Notes under the pieces: generated by a model | Database searches by the model: none | What the model was told of the DNA's origin: nothing | What the model saw: only the letters and a program-made list of their open reading frames with translations | DNA from: Dyadobacter sp. UC 10 | GTDB taxonomy: Bacteria; Bacteroidota; Bacteroidia; Cytophagales; Spirosomataceae | Direction of reading: 5' to 3' | Length of the DNA: 64,000 nt | NCBI RefSeq assembly: GCF_008369915.1 | Contig: NZ_VSRN01000001.1 | Location: 434,001 to 498,000 of the forward strand | In this document: in pieces, positions 35,738-46,323 of the stretch | How positions within the stretch are numbered: position 1 is the first letter of the stretch | Layout of the letters: each line of letters opens with the position of its first letter | Made by a program: the position numbers and the translations under genes

Positions 35738-37126
35738 ATGTCCAGCTCTTTTTTCTCTGAATTTACACCGGCCGATAAGGCGGCCTGGGAAAAACAGGCA
35801 CGGAAAGAACTGAAAGAAAAGTACGGGTCACTGGTTAAATGGAACCCGGCAAAAGACATTTCGATCGACTCTTATCATACCGCGCAGGACCTGGATGCGA
35901 AAGGGGTATCGGAAATGCAGCAATCGCAAAGGGCATTGCCGGGCTGGCTGAATATCCCGCCCGTTCGCTTTACAGAAACGGCACAAACCAATTCCGATAT
36001 CAAAAATGTAGTGAATTCCGGTGGCGACGGCGCATTGATTTTACTGAACGATCGCACGCTTTCACAACAGGAGTTTTCAAGATTGTTCTTAGACGTCCGA
36101 CTAAGTGACCATACCTTCTTTTTTCAAAGCGCCTGGCCTGCCGATGAACTGTTCCGGCGACTTTCGCAGAATACCGGATACAAATTAAGAGGCGGAATCG
36201 CGTTTGATCCGGTTGCCAACTGGATGCGGACAGGTATGGCGTTTGAGCAGAATTTGGAAGCTATTTTAAGTTTAACTAAAAACCCCGCTCGCCTGCCTGG
36301 CTTTCGTCCGGTGATGGTCGAATCTCACCTTTACCACAATAATGGTGCTGATCCGGTTCAGGAACTTGCCTTTACCATTTCCAGCGCAGTGATATACCTG
36401 GATACGCTGACCGATTTGGGATTGTCAGCCGCTCAGGCACTTGATGAAATGTTCTTTTCGATATCAATCGGCACATCCTATCTCATTGAAATCAGTAAAA
36501 TAAGGGCACTGAGGCACTTGTTACACAAATTGGCCGGTGCCTACGATATTCCTGCGGGACAGAGCAACATATATATCCACGCTCAAACTTCCCTTTTTTA
36601 CCATTCTGAAACTGCCAGCTATACAAACCTGGTCCGGGAAAGCGCAGCAGCAATGAGTGCGGTGTTGGGAGGATGTGACGCATTGACTGTCAACGGATTC
36701 CAATCCCATTTACCCCAACCGACGCTGCTTTCGGATCGGATTGCAAGGAACATTTCTCCGGTACTTGCTCATGAAGGCTTTTTCGATGCAGTCGCTGACC
36801 CTGCCGCGGGATCGTATGCCATCGAAAATATGTCGTTAAAACTTTCAGAGGCAGCCTGGGCGCTTTTTATTGAGATCGAAGAAAAAGGTGGATTGATCGA
36901 TTGCTTTAAAAGTGGGTTTGTACAAAAGGAACTGAGGAATTCTTTTGATAAAAAGGTCAGTGATCTGAATCACTCAGCAGCTGTCATGATAGGAGTGAAT
37001 CGTTTTAATGAGAAAGAAATGCTCGCTGGAAATGATGTCGTCGAAGCGCTGAATCCAGACGCATTCAATTTGTTGAAGTACCTGCGGTTATCATCATTTT
37101 TTCAAAACAAACAGGAAACGCCATGA
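35738..37126 (+). CDS. mutA: methylmalonyl-CoA mutase small subunit
   Basis: 462 residues. It has the mutase beta/alpha barrel of the family ([86 protein letters not shown]) but lacks the C-terminal B12-binding domain with DxHxxG, as expected of the non-catalytic small subunit. Stop and start of mutB overlap (ATGA), so the subunits are translationally coupled. The heterodimer interconverts succinyl-CoA and methylmalonyl-CoA. Confidence 0.93.
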   Translation: MSSSFFSEFTPADKAAWEKQARKELKEKYGSLVKWNPAKDISIDSYHTAQDLDAKGVSEMQQSQRALPGWLNIPPVRFTETAQTNSDIKNVVNSGGDGALILLNDRTLSQQEFSRLFLDVRLSDHTFFFQSAWPADELFRRLSQNTGYKLRGGIAFDPVANWMRTGMAFEQNLEAILSLTKNPARLPGFRPVMVESHLYHNNGADPVQELAFTISSAVIYLDTLTDLGLSAAQALDEMFFSISIGTSYLIEISKIRALRHLLHKLAGAYDIPAGQSNIYIHAQTSLFYHSETASYTNLVRESAAAMSAVLGGCDALTVNGFQSHLPQPTLLSDRIARNISPVLAHEGFFDAVADPAAGSYAIENMSLKLSEAAWALFIEIEEKGGLIDCFKSGFVQKELRNSFDKKVSDLNHSAAVMIGVNRFNEKEMLAGNDVVEALNPDAFNLLKYLRLSSFFQNKQETP

Positions 37127-39267
37127 AACCCGATTTCAAAAAGTTTCACGACCAGCAACCAGCTTCCGTTTCTTTTGAAAAAGATACCCGGAAACCATTG
37201 ATAACACGCGAAGGAATCCGCATTTCGAGCCGATTTGGAACAGAAGATATCGCCAGTGCAGAACATACTGCGTTTGGTGCCGGAATCCCTCCTTTTTTGA
37301 GAGGACCGTATGCCAGTATGTACCTCGACCGGCCATGGACAATACGCCAATACGCCGGCTTTTCGACCGCTACCGAATCCAATGCTTTCTACAAAAGAAA
37401 CCTGGCAGCAGGGCAAAAAGGCCTGTCAGTCGCATTTGACCTGGCAACGCACCGGGGTTACGACTCCGATCATCCCAGGGTGACTGGTGATGTAGGCAAA
37501 GCGGGGGTTGCGATAGATTCTGTGGAAGATATGAAAGTCCTTTTCGATCAGATTCCGCTCGACCAAATGTCGGTTTCCATGACGATGAACGGTGCAGTTA
37601 TCCCCATTCTCGCCTTTTTTATCGTCGCAGCGGAAGAGCAGGGAGTGGCAAAAGAGCTGTTGTCAGGCACGATCCAGAATGACATTTTGAAGGAGTTTAT
37701 GGTGCGGAATACCTATATATACCCTCCCGGATCCTCCATGCGCATTGTGGCGGACATTTTCGCCTATACATCCCGGTTTATGCCGAAATTCAATTCAATC
37801 AGCATCAGCGGCTACCATATGCACGAGGCTGGTGCGCCTGCGCATTTGGAACTTGCATACACACTCGCAGACGGACTTGAGTATATCAGGACCGGCATCG
37901 CGGCAGGAATTGACATTGACGATTTTGCGCCAAGATTGTCGTTTTTCTGGGGAATAGGAATGAACCATTTTATGGAGATCGCCAAAATGCGTGCTGCACG
38001 TTTACTATGGGCTAAAATTGTCCGGCAATTTAACCCGACAAACGAGAAATCGATGGCGTTGCGGACACATTGCCAGACCAGCGGGTATAGTCTCACGGCG
38101 CAGGATCCTTTTAACAATGTAACGCGGACAACTGTGGAAGCATTGGCGGCTGTACTGGGGCATACGCAGTCTTTGCATACCAACTCCCTTGACGAAGCGA
38201 TGGCTTTGCCAACGGACTTTTCGGCCCGGATTGCACGCAATACCCAGCTTTTCTTGCAACACGAGACTGATGTTTGCCATTTTGTTGATCCCTGGGGCGG
38301 TTCGTATTATGTTGAATTTTTAACAGGCGAGCTCGTAAAAAAAGCCTGGCAACTGATCGAAGAGGTCGAGGGTTTGGGCGGTATGACCAGAGCGATTGAA
38401 GCCGGCTTGCCAAAAATGCGGATCGAAGAAGCCGCAGCGCGCAAACAAGCCAGGATTGACTCCGGAAAAGACATTATTGTGGGAGTTAATAAATATAAAC
38501 CCGGCGAAGACGATGTCATTGATCTGTTGGAAATCGATAACCAGGCAGTCCGCCAGGCTCAGATTGAAGCATTGGACCGCATTCGCAGTCAACGAAATAA
38601 CAGGGAGGTGAAAGCAGCACTGGCAGCGATTACCGATGCGTGCCGCCAGGAAGGAGGCAAAAGTATGCACACTAACCTGCTGGCGCTTGCCGTAGAAGCG
38701 GCCAGGAAAAGAGCTACATTGGGTGAAATTTCGGAAGCAATGGAAAAGGAATTCGGGAGGTACAAATCTACGATCAGGTCTGTTTCAGGCATATATCAGG
38801 CGGAAGCATCCGACGATGAGAATTTTAAGCTCGCCCGGATTATGTCTGATCAATTTGCGGAGATGGAAGGCCGCAGGCCGCGCATTCTGGTAGCCAAAAT
38901 GGGCCAGGACGGTCACGACAGAGGAGCCAAAGTAATCGCGACCAGCTTTGCCGACCTGGGCTTTGACGTCGATATCGGCCCCCTGTTTCAGACACCACAG
39001 GAAGTTGCGCAGCAGGCAGCGGAAAATGATGTGCATGTAATAGGTGCTTCGAGTCTCGCCGCCGGACATAAAACGCTTATTCCGGAGCTGATCGAAGCCT
39101 TGAAAGCGCTCGGCAGGCCTGACATCATGGTGATCGCCGGCGGCGTAATACCGGCCCAGGATTACCAGTTCTTGTATGATTGGGGGGTACGGGGGGTTTT
39201 CGGCCCGGGAACAATTATTTCGATCGCTGCACAAAAGATCCTGACCGATTTAATGCAGGACCACTAG
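37123..39267 (+). CDS. mutB: methylmalonyl-CoA mutase large (catalytic) subunit
   Basis: 714 residues. The barrel carries [32 protein letters not shown] sequence ([18 protein letters not shown]), and MTMNGAV; the C-terminal cobalamin domain has Asp596-Gly-His598-Asp-Arg-Gly601 (DxHxxG), so it binds B12 base-off with His as lower ligand. It performs the radical carbon-skeleton rearrangement of methylmalonyl-CoA. The 3' end overlaps the convergent ketosynthase gene by 4 bp with no terminator between them. No meaB-type chaperone gene is nearby. Confidence 0.97.
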   Translation: MKPDFKKFHDQQPASVSFEKDTRKPLITREGIRISSRFGTEDIASAEHTAFGAGIPPFLRGPYASMYLDRPWTIRQYAGFSTATESNAFYKRNLAAGQKGLSVAFDLATHRGYDSDHPRVTGDVGKAGVAIDSVEDMKVLFDQIPLDQMSVSMTMNGAVIPILAFFIVAAEEQGVAKELLSGTIQNDILKEFMVRNTYIYPPGSSMRIVADIFAYTSRFMPKFNSISISGYHMHEAGAPAHLELAYTLADGLEYIRTGIAAGIDIDDFAPRLSFFWGIGMNHFMEIAKMRAARLLWAKIVRQFNPTNEKSMALRTHCQTSGYSLTAQDPFNNVTRTTVEALAAVLGHTQSLHTNSLDEAMALPTDFSARIARNTQLFLQHETDVCHFVDPWGGSYYVEFLTGELVKKAWQLIEEVEGLGGMTRAIEAGLPKMRIEEAAARKQARIDSGKDIIVGVNKYKPGEDDVIDLLEIDNQAVRQAQIEALDRIRSQRNNREVKAALAAITDACRQEGGKSMHTNLLALAVEAARKRATLGEISEAMEKEFGRYKSTIRSVSGIYQAEASDDENFKLARIMSDQFAEMEGRRPRILVAKMGQDGHDRGAKVIATSFADLGFDVDIGPLFQTPQEVAQQAAENDVHVIGASSLAAGHKTLIPELIEALKALGRPDIMVIAGGVIPAQDYQFLYDWGVRGVFGPGTIISIAAQKILTDLMQDH

Positions 39268-40457
39268 CTTGCCCGCCGGAAGAGCAGGGAAGTGCAGTTC
39301 CCTCCGAAACCAAAGGAATTGGAAAGCACATACCGTACCGGGCGCTTTTCTTCAAACTTAATCAGCGGACTGGCATATGCTTTCATCGGGTTTGATATAT
39401 TCAGACTTGGGTAAAGTTCTGAATAGTATATACTGAGAATGCTGTAAATCGCCTCCACTGCGCCAGCTGCACCAAGTGTGTGCCCGGTGAATGATTTGGT
39501 TGAACTGAATGGAGGCAGCTGCCCAAACAGCTCTTTCATACCAAAAAGCTCCACATCGTCATTGTTATTAGTGCCTGTACCGTGCGCATTGACGTAACCT
39601 ATCTCCCCCGGATCGACGCCCGCCATGGCAACAGCTTCACGCATGCAACGGATCGCGCCGGTAGCCTCATCCGACATTGCCGAAGGGTGATATGCATCGT
39701 TCGCATTGCCATAACCAGCCACTTCCGCATACACTTTTTTGCCGGCCGCATTTCCCTCAGATTCCAGAACAAGATAAGCGGCTCCTTCACCCAGGTTAAG
39801 TCCATCCCGGTTTTCGTCAAATGGCTTACAAGCCGACTCCGACAGTATTTTTAGCGCATTGAACCCGTTTACCGTATATTTCGCGAGACTGTCGACACCT
39901 CCGACGATTACCCTGCCGGCCCGGCCACTCCTGATCAGTCTCGCCCCGAGCATGATCGCATTGGCGGATGACGAACAGGCCGTATTGATCGTGTCTGTGA
40001 AACCCCGGATCTTATACCTCTCAATCAGTTTGAGGGTATGGGCAGAACAGCCGTAAGCGTCCAGGTACTCCGACCCACTGGACTTCAAATTTGCATCTTC
40101 GTATAGCTGATCTGTGAGACACATCCCCCCGACAGTACTCGCAGATACGAGTGCAGTTTCGGGATCCGAAAGCGCTCGGGCTGTTAAACCCGCATCTTCA
40201 ATCGCCTCTTCAAAGGCTTTACTAGCTAAAAGACATGTCCTGGTGTAGCCGACACTGTCCTCCAAACCAAGTATTTCCTTTAATCTGTCATTCGATATCC
40301 CACATTCCCCAAAAGGCAATTTGGAAGCATACTGGGATTCGAAATGAACTGCTTTGCCAATGCCGGTTACGCCGGAGCGAAGGCTTTGGTGGTTTTCTGA
40401 CAGATTTTTTCCTATGGCCGAAATCATGCCCATTCCGGTGACAAGGACCTTTTGCAT
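39264..40457 (-). CDS. beta-ketoacyl-ACP synthase, KAS I/II type (last gene of the lipid cluster)
   Basis: 397 residues. The full thiolase-fold triad is present: Cys161 in [12 protein letters not shown], His292 in [11 protein letters not shown] and His326 in [12 protein letters not shown], so it should be an active decarboxylating ketosynthase that extends an ACP-bound chain. It lies 2 bp after the ACP gene, a standard pairing. KAS genes of this type occur in aryl-polyene and flexirubin loci. Its precise chain length role is unknown. Confidence 0.93.
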   Translation of the reverse strand: MQKVLVTGMGMISAIGKNLSENHQSLRSGVTGIGKAVHFESQYASKLPFGECGISNDRLKEILGLEDSVGYTRTCLLASKAFEEAIEDAGLTARALSDPETALVSASTVGGMCLTDQLYEDANLKSSGSEYLDAYGCSAHTLKLIERYKIRGFTDTINTACSSSANAIMLGARLIRSGRAGRVIVGGVDSLAKYTVNGFNALKILSESACKPFDENRDGLNLGEGAAYLVLESEGNAAGKKVYAEVAGYGNANDAYHPSAMSDEATGAIRCMREAVAMAGVDPGEIGYVNAHGTGTNNNDDVELFGMKELFGQLPPFSSTKSFTGHTLGAAGAVEAIYSILSIYYSELYPSLNISNPMKAYASPLIKFEEKRPVRYVLSNSFGFGGNCTSLLFRRAS

Positions 40458-40459
40458 GT

Positions 40460-40726
40460 TCAGGCCATTTTAGTGTTGGCGAGAATGTATTCTGCCATAT
40501 GGTTGACATCAATCAGTATTTTACGGCCTTCTGCCGGATTGGTAATCTTGATACCATATTCTCTTTCGAGCAGCACCACGAGTTCCAGGGAGTCGATGGA
40601 ATCCAGTCCCAGATCACCGCCAAAAAGTGGCTCATCGTCCCTAATGTCTTCCGGATTGACGTCTAACAGATTCAGGTATTGTACAATTTGCCCCTTCAAA
40701 ATGGGCTTCAAACTTGCTATGTCCAT
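40460..40726 (-). CDS. acyl carrier protein
   Basis: 88 residues. The 4'-phosphopantetheine site is Ser43 in GGDLGLDSIDSLELV; the flanking helix EREYGIKITNP is typical. It should be activated by the PPTase encoded at 53116. It sits between the ABC permease (31 bp) and the KAS gene (2 bp), so it is probably the dedicated carrier of this cluster. It is not the fatty-acid AcpP, which would usually read DSLD. Confidence 0.93.
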   Translation of the reverse strand: MDIASLKPILKGQIVQYLNLLDVNPEDIRDDEPLFGGDLGLDSIDSLELVVLLEREYGIKITNPAEGRKILIDVNHMAEYILANTKMA

Positions 40727-40757
40727 ATGAGTAATTAAGTACGCTGCGGAATCAAAC

Positions 40758-42035
40758 TTAAATAATTCTTTCGAGCCTGAGTTTAAAATAGGTCCCCAGT
40801 TGGCAAATCAATATAAAAATCCCTAAAAAAGAGAACACCAGCCCAAGCTCGCGCCAGCTTCCACCTTTTAAAAACAAAATATAAAATCCCTGCAAACACC
40901 AGTGGAGCGGTGAAAAGTTGCTGGCAAATTGCATGAAGCCAGGCATGACGAAGGTTGGCACCAGAATACCACCGATCGCACCAAAAATAATAATTGAGAT
41001 CGCGCCGAAACCGTTAGCCTGCTGCTCAGTTTTCGAGAAAGCACCGATCATTAAAGCATAACTAACCGCAGCCATACTGCTGACGAAAATGACCGCAATC
41101 AATGCCAGGAAATTATCAGGTACCGACAATTTGGGAAGGCCCAATTGCGGCAGAATCCAGATTCCCATCGAGAATGTAAGTGCGACCTGCAACACTGCCA
41201 CGATCACGTAAATCGCCATTTTACTGAACATAACCAGCATAAATGTGGTAGGCATCGTCTTCAGTCTTAAAAAGCTTCCGTTCACCCGTTCCTTTACAAT
41301 ATTGCTGCCGAGCGAAACGACCATAAAAAACATGGCGAAAATTGTCCAGGCTGGCACATTATGCTGTGTCGAATTAGGTAATGCAGTGGAATTATTATTG
41401 CTGGCTACAATCTGCTCGATCTTCACCCGGTTCGATATCATCTTTTCTTTCAGTACCTCAGATTTATCACCAAGGCTCATATTGGCATACATTCTGTCGA
41501 TCATCAGCGAATTCTCGATCATACTCATGTAAGATTGCACAATGCCCATAACCGACTGGCTGTAATTTTCCTGCAGCACAGGATCGTTGTAGAAGGATAA
41601 TTGGGGCATGTCCACTTTATCTTTGGCGACGGAATCATATTCGAGCCCGAGGTCGTCCATGAGTATTTTACTTACATCGCCCGCATTACTTTCCAAACCC
41701 GCTGAGAATGTTGCCGGAATAAAAAGTGCAATCATTTTTCCTCTGGAAAGCAATTCCGAACGCAAAGACTGCTGGGGTATCTGGTCCTGGCCGTCTATTT
41801 TAAAAAGTCCGGATTCCGTGAGCGCCTTTACCAGCTTAGCTCCTTCCCTTCCCTGATCATGGTTGACTACCAGCAGTGGTATCTGGTTCTCATTGACCAT
41901 TTTATACGCACTATCCTGGATTATTGTAATGATAAAAACGAGCAGGAGCGGCATCAAAAACATAAGCGCAAGGCCGGTCTTATCATTGATAAGCAGTAAA
42001 AATTCTTTGCGAAGTGAGGAAAATATTTTGAACAT
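40758..42035 (-). CDS. ABC-2 type transporter permease
   Basis: 425 residues. One N-terminal membrane segment (GLALMFLMPLLLVFIITIIQ), then a large extracytoplasmic domain of about 200 residues, then five membrane segments near the C-terminus (VPAWTIFAMFFMVVSLGSNIVKERVNGSFLRLKTMP is the typical ABC2_membrane_3 entry). This is the topology of YhhJ/DrrB-type exporters. It is 1 bp after the ATPase gene. In the cluster it probably exports the lipid or a precursor across the inner membrane. Confidence 0.92.
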   Translation of the reverse strand: MFKIFSSLRKEFLLLINDKTGLALMFLMPLLLVFIITIIQDSAYKMVNENQIPLLVVNHDQGREGAKLVKALTESGLFKIDGQDQIPQQSLRSELLSRGKMIALFIPATFSAGLESNAGDVSKILMDDLGLEYDSVAKDKVDMPQLSFYNDPVLQENYSQSVMGIVQSYMSMIENSLMIDRMYANMSLGDKSEVLKEKMISNRVKIEQIVASNNNSTALPNSTQHNVPAWTIFAMFFMVVSLGSNIVKERVNGSFLRLKTMPTTFMLVMFSKMAIYVIVAVLQVALTFSMGIWILPQLGLPKLSVPDNFLALIAVIFVSSMAAVSYALMIGAFSKTEQQANGFGAISIIIFGAIGGILVPTFVMPGFMQFASNFSPLHWCLQGFYILFLKGGSWRELGLVFSFLGIFILICQLGTYFKLRLERII

Positions 42036-42036
42036 C

Positions 42037-42795
42037 TTAGTCCCTGTACGCCTCTCCGGTCAGGTTGATAAATAGTGATTGCAGGCTGGAAACATTATGC
42101 TCACTCTTTAATGCCTGAATGCCTCCTTTAGCAATAACCTTACCATGGTCTATCAAAGCGATGTTTTTGCAGAATTCCTCGGCTTCGGACATGTGATGGG
42201 AAGTATAAATAATGGTTGTACCGGCTTCATTAACCGATTGCAGGTACCGGATAATCGCATTCCTGCTCTGCACATCAACACCCACTGTGGGCTCATCGAG
42301 AAAGAGAATGGCCGGCTCGTGAATGATCCCTATCGCCAGGTTCACACGCCTTTTCATACCGCCGGAAAAAGTTTCAACCTTATTGTCGGAAGCTTTCGAA
42401 AGTCCCAGCACTTCCAGCAGATATTCCCGCCGCTGTTCGAGCTGCTTCCTGGGAATATTGTACATGGCTCCAAAATAGTCGAAATTCTGACGGGGTGTTA
42501 GTTCCTGATAGAAGGCATATTCCTGCGGCACAAAACCAATCCTGCTTTTCCTCTGAGGCTCAGAAAGCGACTGGCCCCCAACAAAGAAACTGACATCTCC
42601 TGAAGACGCCGGGACGATGCCACATAAAATTGAGATCAGTGTTGTTTTTCCTGCACCGTTGGGCCCGAGCAGGCCAAATACATCGCCTGTCAGGATCTGT
42701 AAGGAAACATCCGTAAGGCTATTCTCCTGAGCACCTTTGTATTTTTTTGAAACATGCTGGATTTCTATACATGTCTGATCGGCTGCTTCCATCAT
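42037..42795 (-). CDS. ABC transporter ATP-binding protein
   Basis: 252 residues from the ATG at 42795; a GTG at 42804 overlapping the stop of the preceding gene is the alternative. Walker A is GPNGAGKTT at about 44-52, the Q-loop FVPQEYAFYQ, signature FSGGMKRR, Walker B AILFLDEPTVGVD, H-loop YTSHH. It powers the permease encoded 1 bp downstream. It is of the CcmA/DrrA type often used for exporting lipids and natural products. Confidence 0.95.
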   Translation of the reverse strand: MMEAADQTCIEIQHVSKKYKGAQENSLTDVSLQILTGDVFGLLGPNGAGKTTLISILCGIVPASSGDVSFFVGGQSLSEPQRKSRIGFVPQEYAFYQELTPRQNFDYFGAMYNIPRKQLEQRREYLLEVLGLSKASDNKVETFSGGMKRRVNLAIGIIHEPAILFLDEPTVGVDVQSRNAIIRYLQSVNEAGTTIIYTSHHMSEAEEFCKNIALIDHGKVIAKGGIQALKSEHNVSSLQSLFINLTGEAYRD

Positions 42796-42800
42796 TTTAA

Positions 42801-43832
42801 TCACTTCCCGAGGTTTAGTCTGGAAAGTTTCTGAAACGCTTCCTTTTCCACCAACCTGATATCCAACAACATATCTGCTATTTCATTGAAATCTTTTTGC
42901 TCAGTAAGCCGGCCTTTGTACACACCGGCCATTTTAATCGCACTCGCCCGCCACATATCGCCGGCTTTCGTAAAATCCTCCGAAACCTGCACCAGCCTGT
43001 CGTCCTGCATGTAAGCAGCAGCTTCTTCCAGAAACGCTCCGTACAAAAAGCGAAAGCCGCCGCCGCCTGTGCCGATCTCTTCCTGCATTCTAACAATCTG
43101 GCCGAGATAAAGACTGGCTTTTTTTAAGCCGAGCTTGTCACGCCATTTTCTGATGTGGTTTGAAGTATGCCTGATCCCATCAACGCCCGCAAAATTTCCC
43201 GGAATACGCAGCATATCGCGCACATTGCGGTTAATACCTTTTACAATTCCTTTGCGGATCATGTCGTCGGAAATTGGTTTGACGCTTTCGGGGAAATAAA
43301 TATGCCCCTTCGGAGCGAGCGGCCCCTGTGCAAACCGGACGCGCGACAATTCCTCGCGGGAAAGTGACGTAACGTCTTCCATTACCGGATCACTGACCAT
43401 GTAGCGATCAGCTTCACTCCCAAAAACGATGAGGTTATGGGCATTGAAATGAAACCGGTATTCTTTGGGAAAATAGGTGAGGTGAAAAACACCAACCTGG
43501 CACCCAACCGGAATACCTTCTCTTACTTTTTGGTCTAAGAAAGCTTCTGCAGCTGCCGGATTAGAAAATTTCTTGCGGGTAACCTCCACACCCAGAGATT
43601 TGCAGGTCCTCTTGAATATCGCGCCTGGCATCGTCCTGAACGAAATCGCGGGACCGTTATTAACTGTTAAAAACGGAATTTGAATATAAAAAAGGCCCGA
43701 CCCCATCCCGAATGCAAGCGGCTCGGTCATAAAGTCCAGCCCATGATAGCGCAGCAAAGCCGTGGTTACCCCGTTCTCACAGTGCGCTGTTTGAACGTGG
43801 TGGAATTCATCCGTTTGACTATCGACCTTCAC
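42801..43832 (-). CDS. BtrH-like cysteine acyltransferase (BtrH_N plus DUF4872-like C-terminus), GTG start
   Basis: 343 residues from a GTG at 43832; no ATG precedes Cys18. A papain-like triad is visible: Cys18 in HCENGVTTALL, His132 in FNAHNLIVFG and Asp148 in MVSDPV. In butirosin biosynthesis BtrH moves an acyl group from an acyl carrier protein to the amine of an aminoglycoside, so this enzyme may move an acyl group from the cluster ACP to an acceptor. The C-terminal half is helical (DKLGLKKASLYLGQIVRM). It lies between a small unknown gene and the ABC ATPase gene. Acceptor and acyl group are unknown. Confidence 0.85.
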   Translation of the reverse strand: MKVDSQTDEFHHVQTAHCENGVTTALLRYHGLDFMTEPLAFGMGSGLFYIQIPFLTVNNGPAISFRTMPGAIFKRTCKSLGVEVTRKKFSNPAAAEAFLDQKVREGIPVGCQVGVFHLTYFPKEYRFHFNAHNLIVFGSEADRYMVSDPVMEDVTSLSREELSRVRFAQGPLAPKGHIYFPESVKPISDDMIRKGIVKGINRNVRDMLRIPGNFAGVDGIRHTSNHIRKWRDKLGLKKASLYLGQIVRMQEEIGTGGGGFRFLYGAFLEEAAAYMQDDRLVQVSEDFTKAGDMWRASAIKMAGVYKGRLTEQKDFNEIADMLLDIRLVEKEAFQKLSRLNLGK

Positions 43833-43836
43833 TGGC

Positions 43837-44235
43837 TCAACCTTTAAAATTTTTCAAATTATCAACTGTGATATCAAACGCCCGGGCATATTTTTCAAGC
43901 TTCCGGTCGCTCAATTTCTGGAATATGGCGGGCTTCAAATGCCTTCTGATAAAAAACGGGAAGAAGCCGGTGTACCCTGATAGTACCGGCAGATCCATCA
44001 GCCGAAGTTCCATAAAATAAAAAATCGGGCTTTTTTCTCCGTTTGCCACCGCCAGCCTCGCCTCTTCCACACGCTCGTTTACGTTCTCCCAGGCACTATC
44101 AAGTGCCAGCTTCTTGACCTCCCAACCCTTACTTAATGCAGTTTCATACTTACCGTCTTCATTTTTGACGTAGCACACTTCTCTGGTAAATTTATCCAGC
44201 GCACCTGTATCCTGGGGAAGGTCTTCCTTTTTCAT
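43837..44235 (-). CDS. unknown 132-residue protein of the lipid cluster
   Basis: 132 residues without signal peptide or membrane segment. It is rich in charged residues (DKFTREVCYVKNEDGKYETALSKGWEVKKLALDSAWENVNERV) and contains FFPFFIRRHLKPAIFQKLSDRKLEKYA near the end. I do not recognise a family from the sequence alone. It lies 4 bp upstream of the BtrH-like gene and 15 bp downstream of the KAS III gene, so it is cotranscribed and likely needed for the pathway. Confidence 0.8.
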   Translation of the reverse strand: MKKEDLPQDTGALDKFTREVCYVKNEDGKYETALSKGWEVKKLALDSAWENVNERVEEARLAVANGEKSPIFYFMELRLMDLPVLSGYTGFFPFFIRRHLKPAIFQKLSDRKLEKYARAFDITVDNLKNFKG

Positions 44236-44250
44236 TGTAAAGTGCCGTTT

Positions 44251-45393
44251 TTAACACACAGTCAATAAACAAAACATGTAGGAGAAACGTGAACTTTCGG
44301 GAACCGCGAGCAGAATTTTTTCACCCTTTTTCAACGCGCCGCTGTTAAATACCTCTTCCAGCATCATATAAATAGACGCAGCCCCCACATTTCCCTTGGT
44401 AACCAAATTGGTATACCATTTCTCTTTCGGGATTTCCATCCCATTTTCTTTAAAAAAATCATCAATCTTGTTCTCGAAAAAGTAGCTGGACAAATGCGGC
44501 AGAAAGTAGCTCACATCGTTCATGGTCAGCCCTTTCGCTTGCATGATCTCTTTCAGCTTCGCAAATCCCAGTTTAACTATTTTCTCTCCTAACAACTTGA
44601 CATCCTGCTTAATACTCAAAACAGAATGCTCTTTTATTTCCTCAATTGAATAATCCTTATAGCTTTTTAACGTTCCGCCTTCCAGCTTATCGGCACCCAT
44701 ATACATGCAGGCCTCCTCCTCATTCGCATAGGAACACCCCTCTATCCAATCTATTTTCAGTGAAATCCCCTCTGTATTCGGCTTGGGCTCCACCAGGAAG
44801 GCCCCTGCCCCGTCGGAAAGCATCCATCTCAAAAAATCCTTTTCGAAAGCCAGATATGGATTTTGTTCAAGCCGCTGCAGCTGCTGAATTTCTTCTTCAA
44901 ACTGATCGGCCTTCAGAACAGAGGAAAGCCGCTCGGAAGCGCAGGAAACTGCTTTTTTCTTTTCACCCAGTTTCACAACCATGTAGGCATACTTAAACGC
45001 GTGCATGCCAGCACAGCAAACGCCCGACGGTGAAACTACCTCAATCGGTCCTGTTTCAGGCAAGCTTCCATGAACCATTGAACCGTGCGATGGCATCAGC
45101 TGATCGGGACTTGAGGTAGCGCAACTCAGGAGATCCATTTCAGCCATATCGCCCGGGTTGTCCTGAAACAACCCTTTTACCGCTTCCGCTGCCATTTCTG
45201 CATTGGTATGCGTGACTGCGCCATCTCTCGTAAGTGCGTAATACCTACTTTTTATCCCGTTATTACGTAAAACGATTGCTTTTGATTTCGAGGGTTTACC
45301 ATTAATATATCCTAAATACTCTTCCATTTCTTCATTCGAAACGGACTTATTCGGTAAAAATTTGGCAATTCTTGTAATATATGCTTCTGACAT
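44251..45393 (-). CDS. ketosynthase III (FabH/DarB-like)
   Basis: 380 residues. The FabH-type triad is present: Cys127 in SGVCCAGMHAF, His300 in FLPHLSSYF and Asn335 in TKGNVGAASIY. It lies 2 bp downstream of darA, the arrangement known from dialkylresorcinol loci, where DarB joins two beta-ketoacyl units and DarA aromatises the product. I call it DarB-like for this reason; chain preference cannot be read from the sequence. A double cysteine (126, 127) stands at the active site, the second aligning with the nucleophile. Confidence 0.88.
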   Translation of the reverse strand: MSEAYITRIAKFLPNKSVSNEEMEEYLGYINGKPSKSKAIVLRNNGIKSRYYALTRDGAVTHTNAEMAAEAVKGLFQDNPGDMAEMDLLSCATSSPDQLMPSHGSMVHGSLPETGPIEVVSPSGVCCAGMHAFKYAYMVVKLGEKKKAVSCASERLSSVLKADQFEEEIQQLQRLEQNPYLAFEKDFLRWMLSDGAGAFLVEPKPNTEGISLKIDWIEGCSYANEEEACMYMGADKLEGGTLKSYKDYSIEEIKEHSVLSIKQDVKLLGEKIVKLGFAKLKEIMQAKGLTMNDVSYFLPHLSSYFFENKIDDFFKENGMEIPKEKWYTNLVTKGNVGAASIYMMLEEVFNSGALKKGEKILLAVPESSRFSYMFCLLTVC

Positions 45394-45395
45394 TA

Positions 45396-46304
45396 TTATT
45401 TGGTTTCAACACCACAAAAGTATTCTTTTTTCTTCTTAATCTTATTTCCGGTAAATGGCGCTATCAGCAAATTGTACACAAAAAGAAGCAAAGGCGCTAC
45501 CATAAATAACGCAATCAACAGGTAATATTTGAAAAATCCGACCAACCTTTTTCGCCTGGCCGGTGTAGTGCCCTTCTTTTTAATGAGATTGGCCCATATT
45601 TTGAAAAGTTTCTTCGCGCGCTGTTCGATAAATAAAATATCAGTCGGGATTTCGATTAATCCTGTTGCGAGCATTTTTTCCTGCAAATGACCGAAGTGCC
45701 CGCTGTCAAAGGCGCTTTTCGCGATAGCCCCGAACCGCGAACTGCCTTCAATATCCTCCTTACTGACTCCGGGCATCGGAAAAACTCCCCATTTTCTGTC
45801 TTTACGGCCATTCAGCATCCAATGCAGGATCGTCACGGCACTGACCAGATTAGAAGTCCTGTCCATTAACGGAACATTGGCAACCAACTTGCCGCCTGCT
45901 GCCGCGATCAGTTTTTTGACACTTTCCTGAGAATTGAGCCACATATTCCGCCCACCAATTACCGTAATCACAGGGGTATTGTTGAGCAAAGCCTTAAACT
46001 CGGGCAATTTGAGAAGAGACGTAACAGGTGGCGAAGGTGAAAGAAACCACGGCTGGTACCCCAGTACAATAAGGTCGTAATGGGTTGTGCTAAAATGGAG
46101 AGGCTGCAATTCAATAGTTTCTTCCAGAACGCACTCCGGCATTTTGTCAAAGAACTCGTCGGTAGTCCAGGGAAACACAAAAGGTATGGCTGGATGAACG
46201 TGCAGCCGCTCTATATCTGAGGGGTCAAATGGTAGTACAAACTGGTCGATAATTTCATTCAGCTGGCCCGTTTGAGAATAATTAACAACTAATATTTTCG
46301 CCAT
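45396..46304 (-). CDS. darA: dialkylresorcinol condensing enzyme DarA-like
   Basis: 302 residues. The N-terminus has a flavodoxin-like fold (AKILVVNYSQTGQLNEIIDQF, then YDLIVLGYQPWFLSPSPPVTSLL and VITVIGGRNMWLNSQESVK). A hydrophobic segment near residues 260-285 (YYLLIALFMVAPLLLFVYNLLIA in part) anchors the C-terminus in the membrane. DarA acts with DarB to form the aromatic ring of dialkylresorcinols and flexirubins. It is followed 2 bp later by the KAS III gene. This gene is the strongest marker of the pathway. Confidence 0.88.
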   Translation of the reverse strand: MAKILVVNYSQTGQLNEIIDQFVLPFDPSDIERLHVHPAIPFVFPWTTDEFFDKMPECVLEETIELQPLHFSTTHYDLIVLGYQPWFLSPSPPVTSLLKLPEFKALLNNTPVITVIGGRNMWLNSQESVKKLIAAAGGKLVANVPLMDRTSNLVSAVTILHWMLNGRKDRKWGVFPMPGVSKEDIEGSSRFGAIAKSAFDSGHFGHLQEKMLATGLIEIPTDILFIEQRAKKLFKIWANLIKKKGTTPARRKRLVGFFKYYLLIALFMVAPLLLFVYNLLIAPFTGNKIKKKKEYFCGVETK

Positions 46305-46323
46305 TTAACAATCATCCATTTTT

